A stretch of DNA of 64,000 nt, from contig NZ_JH767535.1 in the NCBI RefSeq assembly GCF_000281085.1, positions 82,736-146,735 of the forward strand. The letters are read 5' to 3'. Below the pieces are notes generated by a model, which did not search any database, had not been told where the DNA came from, and saw nothing but the letters and a program-made list of their open reading frames with translations. Position numbers and translations under genes: made by a program. This DNA comes from Catenovulum agarivorans YM01 (GTDB lineage: Bacteria; Pseudomonadota; Gammaproteobacteria; Enterobacterales; Alteromonadaceae). Below, piece by piece: positions 49,948 to 58,433 of this stretch (its first letter is position 1; every line of letters begins with the position of its first letter).

Positions 49948-50778
49948 GTGGGGGATTATTTGGAACTATCTATATTCTTGTACTGGCTTCTTCTTTTCTC
50001 GGCTTTTTTGGGATGGTATGCGCACCACATTGACCAAAAAAGGTTGGAATGTAGATCCGATATCTTGTGGCATTTTGCCCCAAGGTTTTTACTATTTTTT
50101 CAAGTTGCTTCGGTTGTTCTAATCGCAATTTTTGCGCTTTTATCCATATTGAAGGCTAACAAGTGGTTGATTTTGTTTTTATTCACAGGGGCGGTTTTAT
50201 GTATTACATACTTCTATTTCAAATATTCATTGGTTAGCAGCAAACTTTTTAAGTCGCTTTTTGTAAAATTCGTGGTTATTTCGTTAGGTATTTCTATTAC
50301 GTTTTATTGCTCTATCGAAATTGCGACATACATGGCGCGCTTAACAAAAACGCCCTCCGGTACATTTTCTATATTTGAACACCTATTGGTCATCGTCTAT
50401 AGCTCGGTTATGTGGGTTGCGGTGTTACAAGCTCTGATGATGCCGCTGGCTTTATTTTTACAGTACAAATTGGCGAAAGATGATTTACCCAATTCGGATG
50501 TTATCTTGGCAATTTGTACGATTTTGTTATTGGTTGGGATAGTGTGTAAATTTTTCGCTGGGTTTATTGTTGTAGATGTTATGCCTGAACTTGTTGACAA
50601 TTATTTCGTTCGATGGATGTATCACCCAAATACCGATCCAGATGGAGTGTCGGTTCTATGTAATAATGTCCTACTAGATAAAGACTCGCAAATTGTGCTT
50701 CTGCCAGCGAATGAAGTGTCTGTTGCCATTCAAGATCAGGGCAAGTGGAATTTTTCCACACTTGTGTGTAATTTGTAG
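49948..50778 (+). CDS. Six-helix membrane protein of unknown function
   Basis: The 276-residue product begins with GTG at 49948. Six hydrophobic segments lie at about residues 5-24, 48-67, 72-91, 107-124, 145-170 and 184-210, followed by a soluble 65-residue tail (NYFVRWMYHPNTDPDGVSVLCNNVL...VSVAIQDQGKWNFSTLV). I do not recognise the family. It starts 42 bases after the AI-2E gene and ends 163 bases before the RelA/SpoT-type gene on the same strand. Codon use turns more AT-rich here, marking the start of the accessory island. A role as membrane effector or sensor of that island is a guess. Confidence 0.55.
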   Translation: MGDYLELSIFLYWLLLFSAFLGWYAHHIDQKRLECRSDILWHFAPRFLLFFQVASVVLIAIFALLSILKANKWLILFLFTGAVLCITYFYFKYSLVSSKLFKSLFVKFVVISLGISITFYCSIEIATYMARLTKTPSGTFSIFEHLLVIVYSSVMWVAVLQALMMPLALFLQYKLAKDDLPNSDVILAICTILLLVGIVCKFFAGFIVVDVMPELVDNYFVRWMYHPNTDPDGVSVLCNNVLLDKDSQIVLLPANEVSVAIQDQGKWNFSTLVCNL

Positions 50779-50941
50779 TTTGTGCAATCAATTAGGCTTA
50801 GTGAATGTTATCTTCTTCTGGTGATTGTCCGAAATACCCAGAGAGCAATTGCAGAAGGCTCCAATATTTTGAGTAGATTATTTGAATTTGATCACTCGTT
50901 TATGAATTCTAGAACCATAACTTAGTATCAAAGGGGGAAAT

Positions 50942-52114
50942 GTGATCAATGATTTAGATGGTTTCTGTACAAGACTCAATATTTCCAAGGATGATTGGAA
51001 TAGAGCTAATATTAGTTTAGATAGCTTGAATCTAATTTTACAGAAGCATGCAGATAACACAGCTCATTTGAATGAAGCTGCTGAGTTTTTAGCTAAGATG
51101 TTACAAAAATGCCCGCAAGTACACTCGGTACGGTGGCGTATTAAAGATCCAGAACACCTAGCGGAAAAGATAATTAGAAAGCGAATGTCTGGAGTAAAAA
51201 AGTATCTTGAAATTAATGAAAATAATTATTCTGAATTAGTCACCGATTTAGTCGGAGTTAGGGTTTTACATTTGTTCAAGTATGAATGGTTAGATATACA
51301 TGGTTATATTTTGAACTACTGGACTCCGTTAGAAGGCATTAAAGCGTATATTCGGGAAGGCGATGAGGCTTCAGTTGTTAAGAGTTATGAACAAAACAAG
51401 TGTGAGGTTGAGACTCATCCTTCGGGTTATAGGTCAATTCATTACATTATCTCAACACAACCAACGATAAAAAAAATCATTTCCGAAATTCAAGTTCGAA
51501 CGATATTTGAAGAGGCTTGGAGTGAAATCGATCATAGAGTTAGGTACCCAAATTTTTCAAATCACAAGTTGTTATCCTATTTCTTAACCATTTTCAATAA
51601 AATTGCTGGAAATGCTGATGAGATGGGGACTTTTGTAAAGGAACTGACTGCAGAAATCAATGTTCACGAAGCAAGAATTGCTCAGGTAAAAGCCAGTCAA
51701 GAAGAGCATCTGTCAAAGATCGAAGAGTTAGCTTCTGCATTGTCCAATGAGAAGGAGCAACACAAAAGTATGTCTGAAAATCTTAGGCAACTGCAATTGG
51801 AGGTTCGGGATTTGAGAGAAACCGCTCAATTGTCTGGAGAACATTTATATGCAGAACGTTTTTTGAAGGGGAACCCTGTATTATCTAATTTGGATTCGGT
51901 TGCAGGACTTGGTCTGTCCCATTCTATGATGCTTGGTCTTGGTTTATCGCCATCAACTTTGTCTGTAATGGATGCCCTGGGAGCAATGTCATTTGAAACT
52001 CGAAAAATAAGTGGGCTGGGGAGCGCAAGTTCACTTGGGGAGGCAGCGCTAGATAATGATCAAGGTGTTGATTTAGGCGAGTATAAATTTCTTTCTAATG
52101 ATAGTGATAATTGA
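50942..52114 (+). CDS. RelA/SpoT-domain nucleotide synthetase with coiled coil
   Basis: A GTG start follows AAAGGGGG. The 390-residue protein has a complete RelA/SpoT synthetase domain at residues 60-200: WRIKDPEHLAEKIIRK, TDLVGVRVLHLF, the G-loop GYRSIHYI (162-169), EIQVRTIFEEAWSEIDHRVRY (182-202). No HD hydrolase, TGS or ACT domain is present. A coiled coil spans about 235-300 and the last 80 residues are a Gly/Leu/Ser-rich tail (GLGLSHSMMLGLGLSPSTL). It should transfer pyrophosphate from ATP to a nucleotide or, as in toxSAS enzymes, to tRNA. No obvious antitoxin gene lies beside it. Long C-terminal extension and island context suggest a defence or stress alarmone enzyme. Confidence 0.85.
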   Translation: MINDLDGFCTRLNISKDDWNRANISLDSLNLILQKHADNTAHLNEAAEFLAKMLQKCPQVHSVRWRIKDPEHLAEKIIRKRMSGVKKYLEINENNYSELVTDLVGVRVLHLFKYEWLDIHGYILNYWTPLEGIKAYIREGDEASVVKSYEQNKCEVETHPSGYRSIHYIISTQPTIKKIISEIQVRTIFEEAWSEIDHRVRYPNFSNHKLLSYFLTIFNKIAGNADEMGTFVKELTAEINVHEARIAQVKASQEEHLSKIEELASALSNEKEQHKSMSENLRQLQLEVRDLRETAQLSGEHLYAERFLKGNPVLSNLDSVAGLGLSHSMMLGLGLSPSTLSVMDALGAMSFETRKISGLGSASSLGEAALDNDQGVDLGEYKFLSNDSDN

Positions 52115-52141
52115 ATAAAAAGTTTATTCAACTCATAATGT

Positions 52142-52168
52142 GATTCAATTAAGGCGTTTATTTGAATC
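52142..52168. promoter_or_regulatory. Inverted repeat before fic
   Basis: GATTCAA at 52142-52148 and TTGAATC at 52162-52168 form a perfect seven-base dyad with a 13-base spacer, 14 bases before the fic start. The Fic protein has a C-terminal winged helix, so this could be its own operator. Confidence 0.45.
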
Positions 52169-52181
52169 ACGCGAGGTTAAT

Positions 52182-53282
52182 ATGTGGCTTTGGCAACGAG
52201 AAACTTGGCCCAACTTTAGTTGGGATAAACAAGTAATCAACCCTATATTACGCCAAGTTCGTCTTAACCAAGGTGTATTGTTGGGTAAAGTTGGCGCACA
52301 AACCGCTGATCAAAACCAAACAATGCTAGATACCTTGCTGGCAAACATAGTGCATTCCAGCGCGATAGAAGGTGAAAAACTCAATGCCTTTTCGGTGCGC
52401 TCCTCACTTGCGAATAAACTCGGTTTAAGCGAAGAAAAACCTTTTCCAACCACAGAACAAACCGATGGTTTAGCCGAAATTATGCTAGACGCGGTGCAAA
52501 ACCTCGACGAGCCATTAACCTTAACGCGCATTTTAGACTGGCATAAAAAGCTATTTCCAGCCGGTTATACATTATTTAACCCTACAGTTGCAGGCCAGCT
52601 AAGAGGTGATGCGCCTATGCAAGTGGTGTCGGGCAGAATAGACAAACCACAAGTGCATTTTGAAGCACCTAACAGACAAATATTAGAAGCCGAACTCGAT
52701 GTTTTTATAAACTGGTTTAACCAAAGCAAAACCGACAGCGAATTAGACCCTTTACTACGTGCGGCAATAACCCATTTATGGTTCGTAACTTTGCACCCGT
52801 TGGATGATGGCAACGGCAGAATAATCCGATTATTAACAGACTTAGCATTGGCACAAGCAGAGAAACAATCGGTACGATTTTACGCCATGTCAGTTGCCAT
52901 ATTGGCCGACCGTAAAGGTTATTACCAAATACTAGAACAAACACAAAAAAGTGATTTAAACATAACCAACTGGTTAGTTTGGTTTTTACAAACGCTAGAT
53001 AAAACCTTTGCCGGTGTAATGGCCGAAGTAGACAAAACCGTAATTAAAACAAATTACTGGCGACGAATAGACCAAACAAAATTAACCAGCGAACAAGTAA
53101 AAGTATTAAACCGCATGTTAGATGGCGATTTTGACCAAGGCATAAACACCAGCCAATACCAGAAAGTAACAAAAGTAAGTAGACCAACCGCCACAAGACA
53201 CTTAGCCGCACTGGTTGAAACTGGATGTCTAGTTAAGTCAGGTGCAGGTGGCAGGAGTACAAGGTATTTGTTGGTGGGGTGA
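52182..53282 (+). CDS. Fic-family adenylyltransferase (DUF4172 N-terminus, winged-helix C-terminus)
   Basis: The start is the ATG at 52182 (GAGG at 52173-52176). The 366-residue protein begins with the DUF4172 motif WLWQRETWPNFSWD. An inhibitory-helix motif SSAIEGE (S-x-x-x-E-G) follows near residue 65, as in class II Fic proteins. The catalytic loop TLHPLDDGNGRIIRLL, with His and the GNGR core, lies near residue 205, and a C-terminal winged helix at about 305-365 (LDGDFDQGINTSQYQKVTKVSRPTATRHLAAL). It should transfer AMP from ATP to a target protein Thr/Ser/Tyr, kept off by its own helix. Base composition is closer to the core genome than that of its neighbours. Confidence 0.88.
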   Translation: MWLWQRETWPNFSWDKQVINPILRQVRLNQGVLLGKVGAQTADQNQTMLDTLLANIVHSSAIEGEKLNAFSVRSSLANKLGLSEEKPFPTTEQTDGLAEIMLDAVQNLDEPLTLTRILDWHKKLFPAGYTLFNPTVAGQLRGDAPMQVVSGRIDKPQVHFEAPNRQILEAELDVFINWFNQSKTDSELDPLLRAAITHLWFVTLHPLDDGNGRIIRLLTDLALAQAEKQSVRFYAMSVAILADRKGYYQILEQTQKSDLNITNWLVWFLQTLDKTFAGVMAEVDKTVIKTNYWRRIDQTKLTSEQVKVLNRMLDGDFDQGINTSQYQKVTKVSRPTATRHLAALVETGCLVKSGAGGRSTRYLLVG

Positions 53283-53558
53283 GTGGTTTGGGGGCTGGTT
53301 AGAGCGAAGAGCGGATTTTAAATAGGTTTTAATGGAGCGTCTGCTTATCGGGTTAGCTTATGTTCAATTTTATATGGAGTAAATAAAGCTTTCATATATT
53401 GTGTATATTGGACATAACATTTTTGAGATCTGTTTTGTTGTCGCTGTAATTATAGATTAATTCTAATTTTGATCTCCATTTTCGCTAATCATAAGAATAT
53501 GAAAATTAGAACAAATATGAGATTATTCTTAAGATAACTATTCAACGCAGAGGGATAT

Positions 53559-56465
53559 ATGGCTTCAATTATAAAAAACAGACTTAAAGAACTGTGTGAG
53601 GAAAATAATTCACTACAAACTCTTTGGGCACAATGGACTATAGATGAGTTATTAATAACCAAAGCGTTGAATAATATAGGCCAAACGTTTCCTCATTATA
53701 GTTTGCATGATGCATCCCACTCAAATCAAATTGTAACAAACATAGAGCGCATTCTTGGAACAGAAAATATTAACTTATTATCAGCAACCGACCTATGGCT
53801 TATATTAGAATCTGCCTTTTGCCATGATATTGGTATGGTTGTACCTATGGATAAAATACGTGAGGACTGGAAAAAAACTGAGTTTAAAGATTTTTTAAGT
53901 TCAATCGTCAATGATACGACCCATGAGTTTAATTCTATAGCAAAGAAATATCAGGACGGCTTTGAATATGATTTTCTGGCTAATTCAGGTTGGCCGTTAG
54001 ATACCCTTGAAGAGGTTAAGCTTTTATTAGCAGAGTTCTATCGCAAGAGTCATGCTAGCAATGCCAGTAAAATAATAGCAAACCCCTCGACTGAAATTGG
54101 GCTTAATAGCCCTAGAAATGAATTATTGCCAAATAGACTGTTTAGAGTCTTGGGGGCTGTTAGTGCTCATCATGGTTATTCATTTGAAGACGTCATGTCA
54201 TTGCCCAAAAAAGAAGTAGGTTTAGGTAATGATGAGGCCCATCCTAGGTATATTGCCTGTTTGTTAAGATTAGGGGATTTATTAGATTTAGATGACAACC
54301 GTTTTTGCCCTGTTATGCTCAAAACAGCAGGGAACCCCCCAGCATCAACTCATGCTCATATAGAAAAGCATTTGTCTATAAGACATTTTCGTATGGATCA
54401 GAATAGGATTGAAGTTACTGCTGAATGTGAAACATATGATGGTTATACTGCTACGTCTAGCTGGTTTAGCTATTTAGAAAAAGAAGTCCAGCAGCAGATG
54501 ATGCACTGGGATGATATTGTACCTAATAAAAAAATGGGATTGCTACCGACTATCGGGAACCTAGATATTCAACTAAAAGGATATGAATTACTGAGTCGTG
54601 ACAGTACACCTAAGTTTGAAGTTGATACAGATAAAATGTTTAGCATCATTGAAGGTTCTGGAATATATAAAGAACGTTTTCAATGTATAAGGGAAATTTT
54701 ACAAAATGCAGCAGACACTACGCTTTTAAAGCTTTGGTGTGATAAAACAATACGGAATAAATATAAGACGGTTAGTTTTGAACAACCGTCTGATGGCTTA
54801 AATCCTATTTTAAACGACAACTATAGTATTAATATTTGTATTGATGAGATTCGCGCAAATGACAATATTGTTGAATGGGAAATATCAATTGAAGATAAAG
54901 GGATGGGGATTAATAAAGAAGGTCTGAAATTTTTACAAAACATTGGCTCTTCAAATAAGGATTTAAGAAAGAAAGCGCTTATCGATTCGATGCCTTATTG
55001 GCTAAAACCTTCGGGAGCTTTTGGAATTGGCTTTCAAAGTATATTTATGATCACCGATCAAGTAATTATCCGATCTAAGAGTTTCTATGACAATGAGGTA
55101 CTTATTGTTGAGATGAATGCTCCTAACAAATCTAAGTCAGGCAATATTTTTATAAAAAAAGAAGAAGCAGGTTATAAATATGAAACAGGCTCATTGCTTA
55201 AATTCAGATTCCGAACGAAGAAAATTTTAAATAGCTTTTCTTATTCTTTAGATGATGAAAATCTAGTCGCCGAAATTAATAATTACGACTTTATTGAGGA
55301 CAGGCAACTAAATATAGATATCCTTAAACTAATATATCAAGTAACTAAATTTTCAGTGCACAGCTATGTACCAATAGATTTAATTTTTAATGGTTCGAGA
55401 ATTAATACAGATTACCAAGGGTTTAGCAATAGTGGTTATTTCCATGAGTCAGGTTTCAGAATCAAATTAATACAGCTATCAGATAACAGTAAATTTGGCG
55501 AAGGTACATATAGAAGTAACTTGCTTTTTAAAGGTCAAATCTTAGAAACAGTTTTCACTACCAGTTTTTGCTGTTTTGATATTGATATATTGGGCTTCAA
55601 TGCCGATGAATATTTAGAAGTAAATCGAAACAAACTAAAGCAATCAAAACAAAATGAATTGTTTGAATACATTACTGAAGCTTTAGTTTCGTACGTTAAG
55701 CAGGAAAGGAATAACTGTAACTCAAAAGATAAAGAGTATTTAGATGCTTTTGTAATTAGCTTGAGTTCTGTTGAGGATTTTATTACTGGTTCGCAAGCAG
55801 ATAATGATAAACCTAATATACAGTTAGGTGTAACTGAACATTACACACAAAGCGTCGTTAGTGCCAGTTCGGTTACATTAAAGTTAGTTACATACACGAT
55901 CAAATCTGAACCTAATAAAAATCAAGAGCTTGAAATCGAAAAGCATGATGATGAATATATTATAAAAGTAAGTGCAAGTCCCAGAATTGAGTCTGTTATA
56001 TTTTTACAAAATTATTTACTGCCTAAATATTTTCACGGTTTAAATATTTCTTATAACAAAACTGAAAATAAGGAAGAAAAAATTATAGAATATACTAAAG
56101 ACGCAAAATGCATAATCGATGATTCCGTGCTCAAATTTATTATGGAAATTAACCGACGAGATAGGTGGCCTCGAATGGCTTTCTTATGTCCTGATCAATA
56201 TAAAAGTTTAGCTGTAGAAAATGAAAATATAGGGTTTTGTGAGCACTTACATCACTATCTATCCTCTTCCATTTCTTTGATTGATAAAAACATCATGGTG
56301 ATGCCATTTAAACATGGCGATTCATCATTTGAAAAATTCAATTTTGATAAACTTGTAGAGTGGGTGTACGAGAATAGAAAAAATCCAGATACTACTAAAT
56401 CAGAAATTTCTGAAACTTATGACAAATTGATAGCTCATATTAAATCATTACGCCAAACTTCTTAA
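53559..56465 (+). CDS. HD-domain plus GHKL (HSP90-like) ATPase protein
   Basis: The 968-residue protein combines an N-terminal HD phosphohydrolase-like domain and an HSP90-type ATPase. The HD domain has His50-Asp51/His54, the CHD of residues 88-90, His204/His205 and Asp240 in LLRLGDLLDLDD, so the metal ligands appear complete. The GHKL ATPase domain spans about 345-600: N box CIREILQNAADT (376-387), G1 EDKGMGI (446-452) and G2 SGAFGIGFQS (485-494). The C-terminal 350 residues are unassigned. I recall this combination from conflict-system surveys (HD-CE type proteins). It is monocistronic, follows 276 bases of gene-free sequence with an AGAGGG ribosome site, and is AT-rich relative to flanking genes, which suggests transfer. 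Confidence 0.8.
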   Translation: MASIIKNRLKELCEENNSLQTLWAQWTIDELLITKALNNIGQTFPHYSLHDASHSNQIVTNIERILGTENINLLSATDLWLILESAFCHDIGMVVPMDKIREDWKKTEFKDFLSSIVNDTTHEFNSIAKKYQDGFEYDFLANSGWPLDTLEEVKLLLAEFYRKSHASNASKIIANPSTEIGLNSPRNELLPNRLFRVLGAVSAHHGYSFEDVMSLPKKEVGLGNDEAHPRYIACLLRLGDLLDLDDNRFCPVMLKTAGNPPASTHAHIEKHLSIRHFRMDQNRIEVTAECETYDGYTATSSWFSYLEKEVQQQMMHWDDIVPNKKMGLLPTIGNLDIQLKGYELLSRDSTPKFEVDTDKMFSIIEGSGIYKERFQCIREILQNAADTTLLKLWCDKTIRNKYKTVSFEQPSDGLNPILNDNYSINICIDEIRANDNIVEWEISIEDKGMGINKEGLKFLQNIGSSNKDLRKKALIDSMPYWLKPSGAFGIGFQSIFMITDQVIIRSKSFYDNEVLIVEMNAPNKSKSGNIFIKKEEAGYKYETGSLLKFRFRTKKILNSFSYSLDDENLVAEINNYDFIEDRQLNIDILKLIYQVTKFSVHSYVPIDLIFNGSRINTDYQGFSNSGYFHESGFRIKLIQLSDNSKFGEGTYRSNLLFKGQILETVFTTSFCCFDIDILGFNADEYLEVNRNKLKQSKQNELFEYITEALVSYVKQERNNCNSKDKEYLDAFVISLSSVEDFITGSQADNDKPNIQLGVTEHYTQSVVSASSVTLKLVTYTIKSEPNKNQELEIEKHDDEYIIKVSASPRIESVIFLQNYLLPKYFHGLNISYNKTENKEEKIIEYTKDAKCIIDDSVLKFIMEINRRDRWPRMAFLCPDQYKSLAVENENIGFCEHLHHYLSSSISLIDKNIMVMPFKHGDSSFEKFNFDKLVEWVYENRKNPDTTKSEISETYDKLIAHIKSLRQTS

Positions 56466-56474
56466 CTAGCAACT

Positions 56475-56572
56475 CGATGGGTTGGGTCGAACGAAGTGAA
56501 TCCTAACAATATTATGCTATAATTCAATACGTTGGGTTCTCCTCTGGCTTACCCCACCTACCAAATATGCAA
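56475..56572. repeat. Palindromic intergenic repeat of the GGTTGGGT/ACCCAACC type
   Basis: GGGTTGGGTCGAACGAAGTG-AATCCTAAC on the left and GTTGGGTTCTCC...TTACCCCACCTACC on the right are imperfect inverted copies of a motif that recurs between genes in many bacterial chromosomes. It lies right after the HD/GHKL gene and has decayed. Confidence 0.55.
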
Positions 56573-56853
56573 AATTCGAGTTGGATGAATGTCTGCTTAT
56601 GAGCAGCTGGTTTTAAAATTTATAAGCCAAGATCCGCTATTGGCACAAAACACGCATTCGTCCTAACTCATTTTTATTCAAAATCGTGTTTACCCGTCCG
56701 ACCGTCCGCATTCGCTCAAAGCCGCTCTCAGATCATTTATGTCGACTCATTTTGGGGTGAAACGAGTTATACGGAATGGCTGCTGCGGAACCAGCCATTT
56801 TGCACAACGCTCTAATTTTCTATCCAAATTTATTACATTTAACAAAATCGTTA
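56573..56853. other. Gene-free stretch with one strong hairpin
   Basis: No plausible gene was found. The only clear element is a hairpin AATGGCTG/CAGCCATT at 56775-56782 and 56792-56799, flanked by GTTATAC and GCACAAC. Stretches such as GACCGTCCGCATTCGCTC are less AT-rich than the neighbouring genes and may be remnants of an older insertion. Confidence 0.4.
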
Positions 56854-56899
56854 TTGATATTATATTTTTATTTTTGTATCGTGTGAGCATACACTATAC
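56854..56899 (+). promoter_or_regulatory. Promoter and operator of higBA
   Basis: TTGATA (56854-56859), 17 bases, then TATCGT (56877-56882) form a promoter. The dyad GTATCGTGT/ACACTATAC (56876-56884, 56891-56899; eight of nine positions pair) covers the -10 and is well placed for repression by the HigA protein. Confidence 0.65.
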
Positions 56900-56914
56900 A
56901 AAGGGTTGTGGATT

Positions 56915-57202
56915 TTGATTGTTAGTTTTAAATCAAATGTTTTAGAGAGGTTATGGACGACTAGTGATATTTCGCTATTACCGAGTATTTATGTTTATGA
57001 AGTAATTGAGGTGTTAGATTTATTAGATTCGTCAACTTGCATTACTGACTTAGAATTACTCGGTGGTTTCAAGATTGACGAGTACGAACCAGAAAATTGG
57101 GCTGTTACCATTACAGTTAATAGTGTAGAGCCAGTTGGTAGTGTTACCTGTTTGTATCGCCATGGTGACGCTTACAATGTTAATTTAAACGAGTTTAATT
57201 AG
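56915..57202 (+). CDS. higB: HigB-type toxin of a type II toxin-antitoxin pair
   Basis: The start is taken as TTG at 56915, nine bases after AAAGGG, giving MIVSFKSN, the usual HigB opening; a TTG at 56906 is too close to the ribosome site. The 95-residue product follows the RelE-superfamily HigB pattern with the antepenultimate strands intact (ENWAVTITVNSVEP, CLYRHGDAYNVNLNEFN). However, the central region lacks the usual basic G-[DN]-R-[LA]-E-x-LKG motif and reads LLGGFKIDEYEP instead. HigB enzymes cleave mRNA on the ribosome; the missing basic residues may mean reduced activity. The antitoxin starts seven bases later. Confidence 0.72.
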   Translation: MIVSFKSNVLERLWTTSDISLLPSIYVYEVIEVLDLLDSSTCITDLELLGGFKIDEYEPENWAVTITVNSVEPVGSVTCLYRHGDAYNVNLNEFN

Positions 57203-57209
57203 GTGACTT

Positions 57210-57509
57210 ATGAGCATAGTTAGAAGCAATAAATTACCAGCTCAGCATCCTGGAGCTATTTTTAAAAAGCGTATTTTAGATAGGCACAAGATTACAATTG
57301 TTCAAGCCGCTAAGTTGATGCATGTTAACCGACCTCATTTGAATAATTTTGTAAATGGCAAGGTGTCTGTAACAGCGCCGTTAGCATATAAGTTAGAGCG
57401 ATCTACCGGTATTAATGCTGCATTTTGGCTGAGTTTGCAGACCAAATATGATTTGTATGTAAACAGTAATTTAGAAGTGGAAGCAGAGCCGCTTTATGCT
57501 TTTGGCTGA
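57210..57509 (+). CDS. higA: HigA-family antitoxin
   Basis: The 99-residue protein has the HigA arrangement: HPGAIFKKRILDRHKITIVQAAKLMHVNRPHLNNFVNGKVSVTAPLAYKLERSTGINAAFWLSLQTKYDL. This includes a helix-turn-helix at residues 28-55 and the FWLxLQxxYDL ending shared by antitoxins of this family. The AGGTGACTT ribosome region lies in the end of higB. It should bind and neutralise HigB and repress the promoter through the dyad upstream. Order is toxin first, antitoxin second, as in other higBA loci. Confidence 0.88.
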   Translation: MSIVRSNKLPAQHPGAIFKKRILDRHKITIVQAAKLMHVNRPHLNNFVNGKVSVTAPLAYKLERSTGINAAFWLSLQTKYDLYVNSNLEVEAEPLYAFG

Positions 57510-57569
57510 AGCCAGATTCAATCCCCAATCAAATCTGGCTTATTTCAAACTTTAAACGCTCAAACTAGC

Positions 57570-58328
57570 TTAATTAACCATTGGGTTATCAGGGTAGTTT
57601 AGCTTCAACACTTGGTAAGTATTGTTGTATAAGTCAGTTAATTTAAGCTGGTGGTAACTTTCTAACATCATTTCTAATGCTTTTTCTACTTGTTGGGTGT
57701 CGCCTAAATTTTCCAATACATATTGTGCACGGTTGGCTGCTGCTACGTAGCTGCCGCGTTTCATGTAGTATTGCGCTACGGCCAATTCACTTTTTGCAAT
57801 AAAGTCTTTTATAAAAATCATGCGTTGGCGCGCGTCTTTAGCGTATTTGCTGTGCGGGTATTGGTTAATTATGGTGTTAAAGTCGTTAAACGCTTCTCTG
57901 TGTTCGGTTATGTCACGGTCGAAACGTTCTATGCCAACCATTTCTTGCAAGGCATTTTGTGCTGCTTTGGTGTTGGTTAAACCGCGCATGTAGTACACAT
58001 AGTCAATATCTGTGTGGGTTGGGTTTAATTTTAAAAAGCGGTCTATCGACGCTAAAGCTTGCGCTGTGTTGTCGGTTTTGTAGTACGAGTATATTAGGTC
58101 TAGCTGAATTTGGTGCGAATATGGGCCAAAAGGGAAGCTTGCATCAAGTGCTGATAAAATTTCTGCCGCTCTTACGTAATTACCTTGAAGTAATAAATCT
58201 TTTGCTTCGTTGTACTGAGCTTCTACTGCAGATTGCTCTGCAACTACTATTTCATCTGGGGTGTTTGAACATCCAGCAAGTACATTTAGCGCCAAAGCAC
58301 CCACAATTAGGCTATGTTTCAAGTTCAA
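57570..58328 (-). CDS. bamD: Outer membrane protein assembly factor BamD
   Basis: The 252-residue lipoprotein precursor has lipobox LAGC (Cys20) and five TPR-type helix pairs typical of BamD: YNEAKDLLLQGNYVRAAEILSALDASFPFGPYSHQIQLDLIYSYYKT, YVYYMRGLTNT, HREAFNDFNTIINQYPHSKYAKDARQRMIFIKDFIAKSELAVAQYYMKRGSYVAAANRAQYVLENL. BamD is the essential lipoprotein of the Bam complex that inserts barrels in the outer membrane. It is divergent from rluD, the same arrangement as in E. coli. Confidence 0.95.
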   Translation of the reverse strand: MNLKHSLIVGALALNVLAGCSNTPDEIVVAEQSAVEAQYNEAKDLLLQGNYVRAAEILSALDASFPFGPYSHQIQLDLIYSYYKTDNTAQALASIDRFLKLNPTHTDIDYVYYMRGLTNTKAAQNALQEMVGIERFDRDITEHREAFNDFNTIINQYPHSKYAKDARQRMIFIKDFIAKSELAVAQYYMKRGSYVAAANRAQYVLENLGDTQQVEKALEMMLESYHQLKLTDLYNNTYQVLKLNYPDNPMVN

Positions 58329-58433
58329 CCTGAACTCCCTCTTATTTTAAATGGTAATTTAATCTGTATAATAATCTGCCCATTCTAACCTAGGGCAAGC
58401 CAAGTTGCACAGATTTATCATTCAGAGCGCGAT

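Noticed and set aside
49886..50122. 78-codon frame overlapping the start of the six-helix membrane protein gene
   Set aside because: It overlaps the AI-2E gene end and the membrane-protein gene in another frame, has no ribosome site, and yields a shorter, less regular product.
56763..56806. Integron attC-like site (GTTATAC, hairpin, GCACAAC)
   Set aside because: In attC the outer boxes read RYYYAAC at the 5' side and GTTRRRY at the 3' side. Here the order is GTT first and AAC last on either strand, and the boxes do not fit the degenerate consensus. No integrase or cassette array is present.
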